A stretch of DNA of 21,740 nt from JAVBNN01 sp031551525. GTDB taxonomy: Bacteria > Bacillota > Negativicutes > Acidaminococcales > JAISLQ01. The notes below the pieces were generated by a model. The model ran no database searches. It was not told where the DNA came from and saw only the letters and a program-made list of their open reading frames with translations. Both the position numbers and the translations under genes were made by a program. Positions 15,789 through 21,740 of this stretch are shown one piece after another (position 1 is the first letter of the stretch; each line of letters begins with the position of its first letter). The stretch covers positions 1 through 21,740 of the forward strand of contig JAVBNN010000046.1 of assembly GCA_031551525.1 (NCBI GenBank), written 5' to 3'.

Positions 15789-17444
15789 TCAATAAAACCA
15801 TGAGTTTCCCACGAATTCCCGTATCAGCGAATTTGGCGGTATCGTCTCGTCATCTATGGAGACAACATAGTCAAGCAAATTCAAAAGCCGTTTGGCTGTC
15901 GTATACTCCGCATGGCTGCTGTCCACTGTCTTTAAAAGAGGTTCCGCGTGTTTTTTTAAGACGGCCAGCTCGTAAATGAGCGCCGTGTTGAACATGATAT
16001 CGGCCTTTTCCTGAAAGGGCATGATGTTCTCTTCTTCGCCTTCGAGGACATATTTCCACTGTTTGAGTGTCTGTAAGGCATCATGCGCGCGGAAACGGCT
16101 GTCACGCACCATGCGCCGCAAAAGGCGAGTTTCGGTCCGTGATACGAGATTGTGTTCGTCCATACGCAGTTGAGTCAGCGGACTGATGTATATCTTGATT
16201 TTTTCTTCGGACGGTATGACACTGGTCAGTGTATCGTTAAGGCCATGTATACCTTCGATCAAAAGGGGCTGGTCCGGTTTCAAGGTGAGCGTATGCCCGC
16301 GGTATTCCTTACTGCCGCTGCGAAAGTTAAAGTGCGGCAGTTCCACTGTTTCGCCCGCTAAAAGACGCTTGAGGTGGTCATTAAAGAGCACCAGGTCAAG
16401 GGCATGTATCGACTCAAAGTCAAAGTCGCCGTTGGTTTTCCGGGGCGTATGGTTGCGTTCGAGAAAATAGTCGTCTATGGAAATGGGCACCGGGTTTATC
16501 CCGTTCACCTGCAGCTGTATCTTCAGCCGCTGCACGAAAGTCGTCTTACCCGAGCCGGAAGGCCCGGCAATAAGTATTATCTTTACATGTTTGCCGGCTT
16601 CTTTTATCTGGTCGGCTATCTGCGCGATCTTTTTCTCATGGAGAGCCTCGGCCACCCGTATGATGGAGTCTATCTCGCCCGCCTTGATGATATGGTTGAG
16701 GCTGTTTATCGTACGGCAGCCGATTATTTCGCCCCATTTATCGCTTTCATCCAGTATATCGGCAAATTTAGGTTGGTCCTTAAAAGGCTCCATTACGCAG
16801 TCGCGGTTGTCAGGATACCGCAAGAGCAGCCCTTTGCGGTAGGGCATCAGGTCGAAAACCTTCAAATAGCCGGCATGCGGGGTCATCGGTGAAAAAAAGT
16901 ACGCCCCTACCCCGCGGCAGGAATAACTGCTGATCGTGCCCTTTTCCGGGTCGAGTTGCTCGATAACGCCCAAACGGTCATAGTCGCCTCGCTGTTTGAG
17001 GACTTTTTCTATAAATACCCGGCTGATCTTCTGGTAGATGACCGGCGTTTTTTCATTTATTATCTCTTGCATACGCAATTTCAGTAGTTCGATATAATTA
17101 TCGGGCAACGGCTCCTGACTGGATATTTCACAATAAACGCTATTGTCAAAAGAACTTTTGACTTCGAGCTTCGGGAGGCCGGGCAACGCTTCGAACATGG
17201 CCGTGTACAGCACCATAACGAGGCTGGAGGAGTACACCTTCATGCCGGCCTTGGATGAGAGCTCGATAAACCCGATACGCGCGCCGTCAAGTATTTTGTT
17301 TTGCAGGTCTTTCTCTTCGCCGTTCAACGTAGCGGCAACGATGGGCGACGAATACCCCCGGGCAAACTCCGCGCTTATCTCCAGCAACGTCGTCTCTTCG
17401 GGATATCCCTTACTGCTCCCGTCTGGCAAATGCACTGTCAGCAT
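15789..17444 (-). CDS. Nucleoside (uridine) kinase with N-terminal ThrRS-like TGS and SAD domains
   Basis: The protein has 551 residues. The TGS domain is MLTVHLPDGSSKGYP onward (1-65). Residues 66-240 resemble the ThrRS second additional (editing) domain, with SCRGVGAYF and HAGYLKVFDLMPYRKG. A P-loop kinase follows: Walker A AGPSGSGKTTF (293-303), SIDDYFLERNHTP, DFDFESIHALDL and LIEGIHGLND, as in uridine kinase/phosphoribulokinase. The editing histidines of ThrRS (H73, H77) are replaced by Ser73 and Met77, so the SAD part is probably non-catalytic. The kinase would phosphorylate uridine/cytidine or a related nucleoside in salvage. ATG at 17444 has AGGAGGAAGC, clearly better than the TTG-type start at 17477. 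Confidence 0.9.
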   Translation of the reverse strand: MLTVHLPDGSSKGYPEETTLLEISAEFARGYSSPIVAATLNGEEKDLQNKILDGARIGFIELSSKAGMKVYSSSLVMVLYTAMFEALPGLPKLEVKSSFDNSVYCEISSQEPLPDNYIELLKLRMQEIINEKTPVIYQKISRVFIEKVLKQRGDYDRLGVIEQLDPEKGTISSYSCRGVGAYFFSPMTPHAGYLKVFDLMPYRKGLLLRYPDNRDCVMEPFKDQPKFADILDESDKWGEIIGCRTINSLNHIIKAGEIDSIIRVAEALHEKKIAQIADQIKEAGKHVKIILIAGPSGSGKTTFVQRLKIQLQVNGINPVPISIDDYFLERNHTPRKTNGDFDFESIHALDLVLFNDHLKRLLAGETVELPHFNFRSGSKEYRGHTLTLKPDQPLLIEGIHGLNDTLTSVIPSEEKIKIYISPLTQLRMDEHNLVSRTETRLLRRMVRDSRFRAHDALQTLKQWKYVLEGEEENIMPFQEKADIMFNTALIYELAVLKKHAEPLLKTVDSSHAEYTTAKRLLNLLDYVVSIDDETIPPNSLIREFVGNSWFY

Positions 17445-17488
17445 GTGCTTCCTCCTGTATAATAGCGTAGTAACCAAGCATATTCATT

Positions 17489-17517
17489 ATTATACCGCCT
17501 CCGTGGGATTTTGGGAA
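17489..17517 (-). promoter_or_regulatory. Possible promoter for the kinase gene
   Basis: On the minus strand, a perfect TATAAT (17494-17489) has only a weak TTCCCA 17 bp upstream. It is located 45 bp before the kinase ATG and just downstream of the terminator of the preceding gene. Confidence 0.35.
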
Positions 17518-17537
17518 TATCGAAGAGCCATAAAGAT

Positions 17538-17566
17538 AAAAAAGATACTCCACAAAGAGCATCTTT
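17538..17566 (-). terminator. Intrinsic terminator of the exported hypothetical gene
   Basis: On the minus strand, AAAGATGCTC and GAGTATCTTT form a 10-bp stem with one G:U pair and a 6-nt loop (TTTGTG). The run of six T overlaps the 3' end of the stem. It begins 11 bp after the TGA at 17578 and separates that gene from the kinase. Confidence 0.75.
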
Positions 17567-17577
17567 AATATTTGTAA

Positions 17578-18216
17578 TCATGGCATTGTATAAAGCATAC
17601 GTTCCATCACTTCTGCTTCTGTGTATTTCCTATTGGATTTGTCCTCTCTCCTTGCCTGCCTGTACTCACGCGATTTTTCCGATTTCATGATATACTGCCA
17701 TTCTTTGATGGTTGCAGCCGGTATTTCAAATTCCGTTCTGCTACCGTCTAGCCGCGGTATGGATATAACAAGTCTGTCCGCTTCATACAAGGGTTTTCTT
17801 TGCTCACGGTGCAACAAAAATTGCACCATTATTTTATCCAGGTCTTTTTCCCGTCTTATAGCATACTTAAACGCGATCGGCATAGGGGTTTCCCCTTTGT
17901 ACGCTACGAATTGCGGCATATTATCACCCGATAAGACAAGATCGTTATAGGCTTCATCCTTAGTATTGGGTTTTCTTCCAATAATCAGCATGTGGTTTTG
18001 CGGTCCGCTAAGCGCGTACCAATAAGAAAAATTAACTACCAGATTTTCCGTTACAACCTTCTCTTGAGAATCTTGTTTTTCAAATGGGATGTTTGTCGTG
18101 GACACTAAAAGCGCTACATAAGGATTGCTCTGGAAATATCTTTTTATTTCTGCAAATGCTGGCATAGTAGCCGAAAATACACACAACAGGACAAGTACAA
18201 ATATGCGTTTAAACAC
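17578..18216 (-). CDS. Hypothetical exported protein
   Basis: I do not recognise this 212-residue protein. The N-terminus MFKRIFVLVLLCVFSATMP followed by AFA is a clear signal peptide, with cleavage likely after residue 22 (AFA|EIKR). The mature part is a mix of short beta-like segments (YVALLVSTTNI, LVVNFSYWYAL, HMLIIGRKP, RLVISIPRLDG) and ends in a highly charged helix (KSEKSREYRQARREDKSNRK). No cysteines occur in the mature part and no membrane anchor follows. It is probably periplasmic. The start is GTG at 18216 with AAAGGCG about 11 bases upstream, which is weak. Its own terminator lies downstream; the 88-bp gap upstream holds a possible TATACA -10. Confidence 0.75.
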   Translation of the reverse strand: MFKRIFVLVLLCVFSATMPAFAEIKRYFQSNPYVALLVSTTNIPFEKQDSQEKVVTENLVVNFSYWYALSGPQNHMLIIGRKPNTKDEAYNDLVLSGDNMPQFVAYKGETPMPIAFKYAIRREKDLDKIMVQFLLHREQRKPLYEADRLVISIPRLDGSRTEFEIPAATIKEWQYIMKSEKSREYRQARREDKSNRKYTEAEVMERMLYTMP

Positions 18217-18304
18217 GAAAATCAGCGCCTTTCAAATGTATAGTCATAATTAAAAATATTTTCAGGTCGGTTACAAAGTTCCCGCACTGTCCTCCTTCGC
18301 CTCT

Positions 18305-18964
18305 TCACAGCAGTTTCGTCCCATTGGCGACAATGGAAAATTTTACGCCCAAAAATTCCGCGGCGTTTCTGCACATGACCATCCTGACGATGAAGAGTTC
18401 AAAGTACTTCATGATAGAGCATATTTCCGTGTCTATGGTGACGTCAAATTCGATGAGTTTGGCGTCTTTATTTATCACAAGTTCAGATTTTATGACTGAA
18501 TAATTCACCCGGTCATGCTCGTCGAAGCACTGCGGGTCCTCTTCTCTGACCCGGCTGCGCCTGACGTCGGTCTTGTCGGCTATGATGAGTGCCGCCGCGA
18601 TAGGCGTGACGGCCAAACCGCAGTTTTCGTCGTGGTTGCCTATAGCACTCATGATCACCGCTGTTTCCATCGGCTGCATGCCCATAGAGTTCAAAATGTG
18701 AAAGGCCATAACCGCACCGGACTGCGAGTGGTCATCCCTGTTTACGACGTTACCGATATCGTGCATATAGCCGGCGATCTTGGCCAGTTCAGCCTCCCGC
18801 TCACTGTGGCCAAGCTGGGTCAGTATGTTCGCCGCGTTGACGGCGACTTTAGTTACATGCACTTTGGAGTGGTCGGTATAGCCCAAAACGGACAGCGTGG
18901 CGTCTGCATGTTCGATATAGGTATTTATACTTGCATGGTTTTTTACATCGTCGAAAGTTATCAT
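18305..18964 (-). CDS. HD-domain metal-dependent phosphohydrolase
   Basis: In this 219-residue protein the HD superfamily metal ligands are visible in order: H36 (SKVHVTKVA), the HD doublet H68-D69 (GYMHDIGNVV), H79 (RDDHSQSG), H111 (GNHDENCG) and D130 (IIADKTDVRR). The C-terminal third (about 150-219) is a beta/helical extension with no known motif. HD proteins hydrolyse phosphoester or phosphoanhydride bonds, often in nucleotides or second messengers; the substrate here is not evident. The two-half layout with the late H111 and D130 resembles the HD-GYP/HDOD-adjacent group but lacks a GYP motif. The ATG at 18964 has GGGAGG at good spacing, and a promoter is predicted at 19015-19043. Confidence 0.87.
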   Translation of the reverse strand: MITFDDVKNHASINTYIEHADATLSVLGYTDHSKVHVTKVAVNAANILTQLGHSEREAELAKIAGYMHDIGNVVNRDDHSQSGAVMAFHILNSMGMQPMETAVIMSAIGNHDENCGLAVTPIAAALIIADKTDVRRSRVREEDPQCFDEHDRVNYSVIKSELVINKDAKLIEFDVTIDTEICSIMKYFELFIVRMVMCRNAAEFLGVKFSIVANGTKLL

Positions 18965-19014
18965 GGTTCCTCCCTTTGATTAACGGCAAAATCTTGCTGC
19001 TGCCATGTTCTTTT

Positions 19015-19043
19015 ATAATAATACAAGCGCCAAAGCGTGTCCA
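19015..19043 (-). promoter_or_regulatory. Promoter for the HD-domain gene
   Basis: On the minus strand, TGGACA (19043-19038) and TATTAT (19020-19015) are separated by 17 bp, about 50 bp before the ATG. Confidence 0.5.
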
Positions 19044-19073
19044 GTAGATTTATACACCAGACCCGGATAAATT

Positions 19074-19106
19074 AAAAAGCCGCGCACCGAAAAGCAAAAG
19101 TCCGGC
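19074..19106 (-). terminator. Weak possible terminator after the ArsR-family gene
   Basis: On the minus strand, GCCG (19106-19103) and CGGC (19082-19079) can pair around an internal purine/pyrimidine dyad, followed by TTTTT (19078-19074). The stem is short and the loop long, so this is tentative. Confidence 0.3.
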
Positions 19107-19120
19107 AAATTGCCTTAGTA

Positions 19121-19405
19121 TCAAGCCTCACAATAATACTTTTTCAATACGTTTATGATCTCGCTAACTCTGCCGTCCGCAATAGAATAGGTGATACTTT
19201 GCCCCTTTTTTTCAAACGCCAATATGCCATGCGCCTTTAATACGGACAAATGCTGTGACAAGGCCGATTGCGTGATATTGGGCACTTTCTCGGCGATTTT
19301 ACCGACAGCCTTGGGTCCTTCCATCAGCGCGCAAAAAATCATCAGTCTATTTTCATTTGCCAATACTTTGAGTAACTCCGCAATCTGTTTAGCTTTTTCC
19401 TGCAT
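19121..19405 (-). CDS. ArsR-family transcriptional regulator with SqrR/BigR-like cysteine pair
   Basis: The 94-residue winged-helix protein has the recognition helix TQSALSQHLSVLKAHG (45-60) and the wing FEKKGQSITYSI (64-75), standard for the ArsR family. There is no ELCVCDL metal site. Only two cysteines occur, Cys25 (RLMIFCALMEG) and Cys92 (KKYYCEA). These positions correspond to the Cys pair of the sulfane-sulfur/redox sensors SqrR, BigR and YgaV (established for those proteins). It overlaps the upstream membrane protein gene by 17 bp, and it is the last gene of the operon. It is probably an autorepressor acting at the inverted repeat 20199-20240; this is inferred. The ATG at 19405 has GAGAGG about nine bases upstream. 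Confidence 0.9.
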   Translation of the reverse strand: MQEKAKQIAELLKVLANENRLMIFCALMEGPKAVGKIAEKVPNITQSALSQHLSVLKAHGILAFEKKGQSITYSIADGRVSEIINVLKKYYCEA

Positions 19406-19979
19406 TTTCTTTGTCCTCTCTGTTTTGCAATAGGCAAATCCCCTGTGTCATAGTCCCCATCGGGCAATACACGCACCAGGAACGCGGCCGGAAGAGTATC
19501 ATGCTAATAAGCCCCAGCACAGTCGAAGTCAGCATGACACTGTAAAAGCCAAAAGCGAACTGTGCCGCCCAGGGCGCAACAGACGACGTATTTGTCCATT
19601 GCCAGGGCAGTTTGAACACCCATAGCAGCGTTACCGCTTCTTCTAAAGTTGCCCCCTTAAACACAAGGTATGTCGAGTAAATCATTAACATAAACATAGT
19701 CATAAAAAAGACTAAAAATCCATAACGAAACCATTTAGCGCGCAAAAATGCCGGCGGTACTTTTTGCAGTGACAGCCCCAGTTTTTCGCCCAGCAGTTCA
19801 AACAACTGTCCGCGTCCGCAGTATTTGTTGCAATAGCTTTTATTTCCCCCGATAATGGCAATCGCCAGCGGCAGGAAAAAACAGATCAAACCAAGCCAGG
19901 CAAAAAGAATATTGAAAAAGCCAAGCGCCAAATATATTGATGAAAAAATCCAGAGATAATCATACCAGCGCTTTTTCAT
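19389..19979 (-). CDS. 4Fe-4S binding membrane protein (NapH/CcoG-like, Fer4_5 type)
   Basis: The 196-residue protein has hydrophobic segments at about 10-43, 84-106 and 138-164, so three to four membrane helices. Two cysteine clusters face one side: SYCNKYCGRGQLFE (Cys50, Cys54) and WCVYCPMGTMTQGIC (Cys169, Cys172, Cys182). The CxxCPxGxx pattern is that of the Fer4_5 domain found in NapH, NosR and CcoG, which pass electrons at the membrane. The first cluster has CxxxC and GRG instead of CP, so it is a variant. It overlaps the ferredoxin gene by 20 bp and the regulator gene by 17 bp, which indicates tight coupling. Direction and final acceptor of electrons are unknown. Confidence 0.85.
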   Translation of the reverse strand: MKKRWYDYLWIFSSIYLALGFFNILFAWLGLICFFLPLAIAIIGGNKSYCNKYCGRGQLFELLGEKLGLSLQKVPPAFLRAKWFRYGFLVFFMTMFMLMIYSTYLVFKGATLEEAVTLLWVFKLPWQWTNTSSVAPWAAQFAFGFYSVMLTSTVLGLISMILFRPRSWCVYCPMGTMTQGICLLQNREDKENAGKS

Positions 19980-20187
19980 TCGTTTTGACGCCTCCTCTCA
20001 AAATAATAGAAATGACCGCCGCCGGACAAGTTCTTGCACAGCTTCCACAACCAATGCATTTTTCTATATTTATTGTGGCATACATCCCTTTATAAATTGC
20101 AACAGCATTTACCGGACATACCTTTAAGCAGCTGCCGCACGCCACACACTCTTTTGAAACAAACGCGATATTCTTTGATTTGTACAT
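19960..20187 (-). CDS. 2[4Fe-4S] ferredoxin-type protein
   Basis: The protein has 75 residues with two complete CxxCxxCxxxCP motifs: CVACGSCLKVCP (Cys14, 17, 20, 24) and CIGCGSCARTCP (Cys44, 47, 50, 54), as in clostridial ferredoxins. It is likely a cytosolic electron carrier that works with the membrane Fe-S protein encoded next. The C-terminus has a basic tail (ILRGGVKTNEKALV). I chose the ATG at 20187 with GAGG six bases upstream; a GTG at 20199 would add four residues (MRCC) and lies in the inverted repeat. First gene of the operon, with a predicted leader of about 35 nt. Confidence 0.88.
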   Translation of the reverse strand: MYKSKNIAFVSKECVACGSCLKVCPVNAVAIYKGMYATINIEKCIGCGSCARTCPAAVISIILRGGVKTNEKALV

Positions 20188-20198
20188 ACAACACCTCA

Positions 20199-20240
20199 CG
20201 GCTATATATTAGTAGTTTAGCAATTACTAATATATAGCCG
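20199..20240. promoter_or_regulatory. Perfect 16-bp inverted repeat, probable ArsR-family operator
   Basis: The arms 20199-20214 and 20225-20240 are exact inverted copies (CGGCTATATATTAGTA) around the 10-nt spacer GTTTAGCAAT. The right arm contains the -10 box of the ferredoxin promoter. Transcription would begin near 20222, in the spacer, so the RNA cannot form the hairpin; a DNA-binding dimer site is the simpler reading. A repressor bound here would block RNA polymerase. Confidence 0.75.
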
Positions 20241-20257
20241 TTCATATAACTTGTCAA
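20229..20257 (-). promoter_or_regulatory. Consensus promoter of the ferredoxin-ArsR operon
   Basis: On the minus strand, a perfect TTGACA (20257-20252) and TATATT (20234-20229) are separated by exactly 17 bp. It is the best promoter in the window. Confidence 0.85.
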
Positions 20258-20282
20258 GCCCGCATATCGCACAGGCAGGATA

Positions 20283-20365
20283 GCACTGTCATAACATGGC
20301 AGCCGCGCCGCCCATGATACAGTCCGCAAGTAACGCGGGTGAGGTCTGTTGCAGGAAAATCCTCT
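20283..20365. other. Structured non-coding stretch of unknown role
   Basis: Nested dyads are visible: ACTGT (20285-20289) with ACAGT (20319-20323), CATGG (20295-20299) with CCATG (20312-20316), and CCGC (20324-20327) with GCGG (20335-20338). No known riboswitch or RNA family motif was recognised. It lies upstream of the ferredoxin promoter on the minus strand and upstream of the sRNA candidate on the plus strand. Confidence 0.4.
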
Positions 20366-20384
20366 TTTCTTTATCAATAATATC

Positions 20385-20393
20385 TGCTATAAT
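20385..20393 (+). promoter_or_regulatory. Extended -10 promoter for a small transcript
   Basis: TGCTATAAT is a perfect extended -10. No good -35 is present 17 bp upstream (T-rich only). Transcription would start near 20400. Confidence 0.5.
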
Positions 20394-20399
20394 ATATAT

Positions 20400-20478
20400 G
20401 ATATTGATGAGCCGATATCTTTGCTCCGCCTGGAGCAAGAAAGCCGCCAGCCCTGACCGGCTGGCGGCTTTCTTTTAT
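20400..20478 (+). ncRNA. Candidate small RNA or terminated leader
   Basis: About 75-80 nt between the extended -10 and a strong terminator. It would contain a hairpin TTGCTCC-GCCT-GGAGCAA (20421-20438) whose 3' side overlaps the first two bases of the terminator stem, so the two compete slightly. No open reading frame with a ribosome binding site lies inside. Purely structural prediction. Confidence 0.4.
20437..20474 (+). terminator. Very strong intrinsic terminator hairpin
   Basis: A 16-bp perfect stem AAGAAAGCCGCCAGCC / GGCTGGCGGCTTTCTT with the loop CTGACC is followed by TTATTATCTTTTTT. The T-rich tail is on the plus-strand side. No plus-strand gene precedes it within 5 kb, so it must serve a small transcript or a leader. 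Confidence 0.85.
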
Positions 20479-20596
20479 TATCTTTTTTCCCAACAAAAAC
20501 TAATGCACAAGACCGCACTTCATTTTTGCCAAAGTAGCCGCCATCTTGCGCGTAAAATATTTTTTGACCATATGCAATTTTGACTGCTAACATACT

Positions 20597-20625
20597 TTTG
20601 CAAGAAGGCTGCTATGTGGTATATT
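20597..20625 (+). promoter_or_regulatory. Promoter upstream of the Na/Pi cotransporter
   Basis: TTTGCA (20597-20602) and TATATT (20620-20625) are separated by 17 bp. The transcript would have a leader of about 170 nt before the GTG at 20805. Confidence 0.5.
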
Positions 20626-20667
20626 AATATACGGACAAGATATCATGTAAAAACAAGCTGAAAAAAT

Positions 20668-20707
20668 GACGCGCCTGTGCAGGTGAAGAATGGCGCGAGT
20701 CTTTTTT
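20668..20707 (+). terminator. Terminator hairpin inside the Na/Pi cotransporter leader
   Basis: GACGCGCC (20668-20675) pairs with GGCGCGAGTC (20692-20701, with a two-base bulge), followed by six T (20702-20707). It lies between the predicted promoter and the coding start, which suggests premature termination control, or the end of a separate short RNA. Confidence 0.65.
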
Positions 20708-20804
20708 AATATGTGACACTTAAACCTGAACTCCCGCGAGTTTCAAAGCGTTTCACTACATTTTGAACTTTTAAGTCATACTTTGTTAATTTAAGGAGCA
20801 GAAA

Positions 20805-21740
20805 GTGCAAGATTTGATATTTGGCTTGATCGGCGGCACCGCTTTATTGATGTACGGTATTGAAATGATGGGCTCCGGCCTCGAAAAAGTCTCTGGGCCT
20901 GTCATGAAAAAGATTTTAGAGGTGTTCACCGGCAACGTGTTTAAATCTACGCTGGCCGGCGTTTTAATCACTGCTTTGGTTCAGAGCAGTACTGCCGTGA
21001 CAGTGCTGACGGTCGGATTTGTCAATGCCGGGCTGATGAAATTCAGTCAGGCTGTAGGCATTATTTACGGCGCCAATATTGGCACGACAGTTACCGCCCA
21101 GCTCATGGCGCTGAGTTTCAAATTCAAGCTTACAGATATTGCCTTGCCGGTAATAGGTATAGGTTTTGCCGTCATGTGCTTTGCCAAGAAAGATCACTGG
21201 AAAAACGCGGGCAGCGCTTTGATGGGCTTTGGACTAATGTTTTATGGTTTAAAAATCCTCAATGCCGGCGCGCCTTATATGCAAAGCAGCGAATCTTTGA
21301 AATATTTCTTTGTCCATTACGCATCCATCCCTTTTGTGGGAGTGTTGCTGGGCATTGTGGCTACCGCCCTCGTTCATAGTTCGGCGGCCACGGTGGCTTT
21401 GGTTATGGTGCTGGGTACTTCCGGACTTATTGATTTCCCGACCGCTATCTATTTGACGCTGGGCGATAATATCGGCACTTGTATCACAGCCCAGATCGCC
21501 TCGACGCAGGGCAATATCAATGCCAGGCGTACCGCATGGGCCCATACTCTTTATAATGCGATAGGCGTGCTGCTGGTTATTTTCATTGTGCCGCCCTTTG
21601 CCCGATCGGTCGAGTGGATTACTGCCCTTTACTATAGCAATGCTGCTATTGATGTACTGATCGCCAACACCCACACGATTTTTAACGTAGCTTCCGCTGT
21701 TGTATTCCTGCCGTTTACCAAGTATTTTGTAAGGGCCGTG
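20805..21740 (+). CDS. Na/Pi cotransporter family protein, N-terminal 312 residues (3' end outside window)
   Basis: The open frame begins MQDLIFGLIGGTALLMYGIE and runs to the window end. It has the two inverted repeats of the Na/Pi-cotransporter II family (PF02690): QSSTAVTVLTVGFVNAGL with YGANIGTTVTAQ in the first half, and HSSAATVALVMVLGTSGL with GDNIGTCITAQIAS in the second. The QSS and GANIGT/GDNIGT motifs line the substrate and sodium sites. Bacterial members (NptA/YjbB-like) move phosphate with Na+, in or out; many continue into a PhoU-like domain that would lie outside this window. The start is GTG at 20805, with AAGGAG about six bases upstream. It is preceded by a long, hairpin-rich leader. 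Confidence 0.92.
   Translation, partial: MQDLIFGLIGGTALLMYGIEMMGSGLEKVSGPVMKKILEVFTGNVFKSTLAGVLITALVQSSTAVTVLTVGFVNAGLMKFSQAVGIIYGANIGTTVTAQLMALSFKFKLTDIALPVIGIGFAVMCFAKKDHWKNAGSALMGFGLMFYGLKILNAGAPYMQSSESLKYFFVHYASIPFVGVLLGIVATALVHSSAATVALVMVLGTSGLIDFPTAIYLTLGDNIGTCITAQIASTQGNINARRTAWAHTLYNAIGVLLVIFIVPPFARSVEWITALYYSNAAIDVLIANTHTIFNVASAVVFLPFTKYFVRAV

Noticed and set aside
20402..20475. Hammerhead-ribozyme-like core (TTGATGAG followed later by GAAAG)
   Set aside because: The invariant C of CUGAUGA is replaced by U and there is no stem II between the two parts, so it does not fit the fold.
20296..20583. 95-codon plus-strand open frame in the non-coding region
   Set aside because: It reads straight through the extended -10 and the terminator hairpin, has no ribosome binding site and no similarity that I recognise.
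20765..20790. Possible PhoB/PhoP box (GTCATA with TTAA repeats) before the Na/Pi cotransporter
   Set aside because: Only one half-site resembles the consensus and the spacing is not regular, so it is below what chance gives in AT-rich DNA.
20768..20794. TTGAAC/TTAATT pair as a second cotransporter promoter
   Set aside because: Transcription would start at or within the ribosome binding site, leaving no functional leader.

Overview
The window looks like chromosomal DNA from an anaerobic, low-to-mid GC member of the Firmicutes, most likely a Negativicutes (Acidaminococcaceae/Selenomonadales-like) lineage. This is inferred from gene content: an AddAB pair instead of RecBCD, an ACT/UPF0210 pair, a TGS-domain nucleoside kinase, a clostridial-type 2[4Fe-4S] ferredoxin, and a stand-alone carboxyltransferase of the oxaloacetate decarboxylase/transcarboxylase type. 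Ribosome binding sites are strong GGAGG types, and TTG and GTG starts are common. No tRNA, rRNA, CRISPR array or prophage was seen.

Layout. (1) 1-4101, minus strand: one tightly packed run of MFS transporter, sodium:solute symporter, secreted glucosaminidase, TrmL and an AP-endonuclease-like TIM barrel protein (cut by the window edge), transcribed from a good promoter near 4170-4198. (2) 4284-4955, plus strand: an UlaG/UPF0173 metallo-beta-lactamase-fold hydrolase whose stop codon shares a CTAG with the stop of the convergent addA. (3) 4952-11309, minus strand: addB-addA, recombinational repair helicase-nuclease, with an unusual distribution of Fe-S cysteines. (4) 11383-11450: an imperfect palindromic repeat resembling a REP element, which probably also acts as a terminator. 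(5) 11455-13729, minus strand: ACT domain protein, UPF0210 protein and endonuclease III. (6) 13913-15271, plus strand: carboxyltransferase, divergently transcribed from region 5 and closed by a strong terminator. (7) 15308-17444, minus strand: nucleoside kinase followed by a REP-associated tyrosine transposase (RAYT). (8) 17578-18964, minus strand: an unknown exported protein and an HD-domain phosphohydrolase. (9) 19121-20257, minus strand: an operon of ferredoxin, Fe-S membrane protein and an ArsR-family regulator, with a consensus promoter overlapped by a perfect 16-bp inverted repeat. (10) 20241-20804: a 564-bp non-coding stretch with several hairpins, two promoter-like sites and two terminators. 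(11) 20805 to the end: the start of a Na/Pi cotransporter.

How the parts work together. DNA repair is heavily represented: AddAB resects double-strand breaks, and Nth and the AP endonuclease-like protein belong to base excision repair. The most interesting regulatory unit is region 9. The ArsR-type protein lacks the classical metal-binding CxC motif but has a Cys25/Cys92 pair placed as in the sulfur/redox sensors SqrR, BigR and YgaV, and its probable operator covers the -10 box of its own operon. That operon encodes a soluble ferredoxin and a membrane Fe-S protein, so a self-regulated, sulfur- or redox-responsive electron transfer module is a reasonable hypothesis. The second point of interest is the co-occurrence of a RAYT gene with a REP-like palindrome about 4 kb away.
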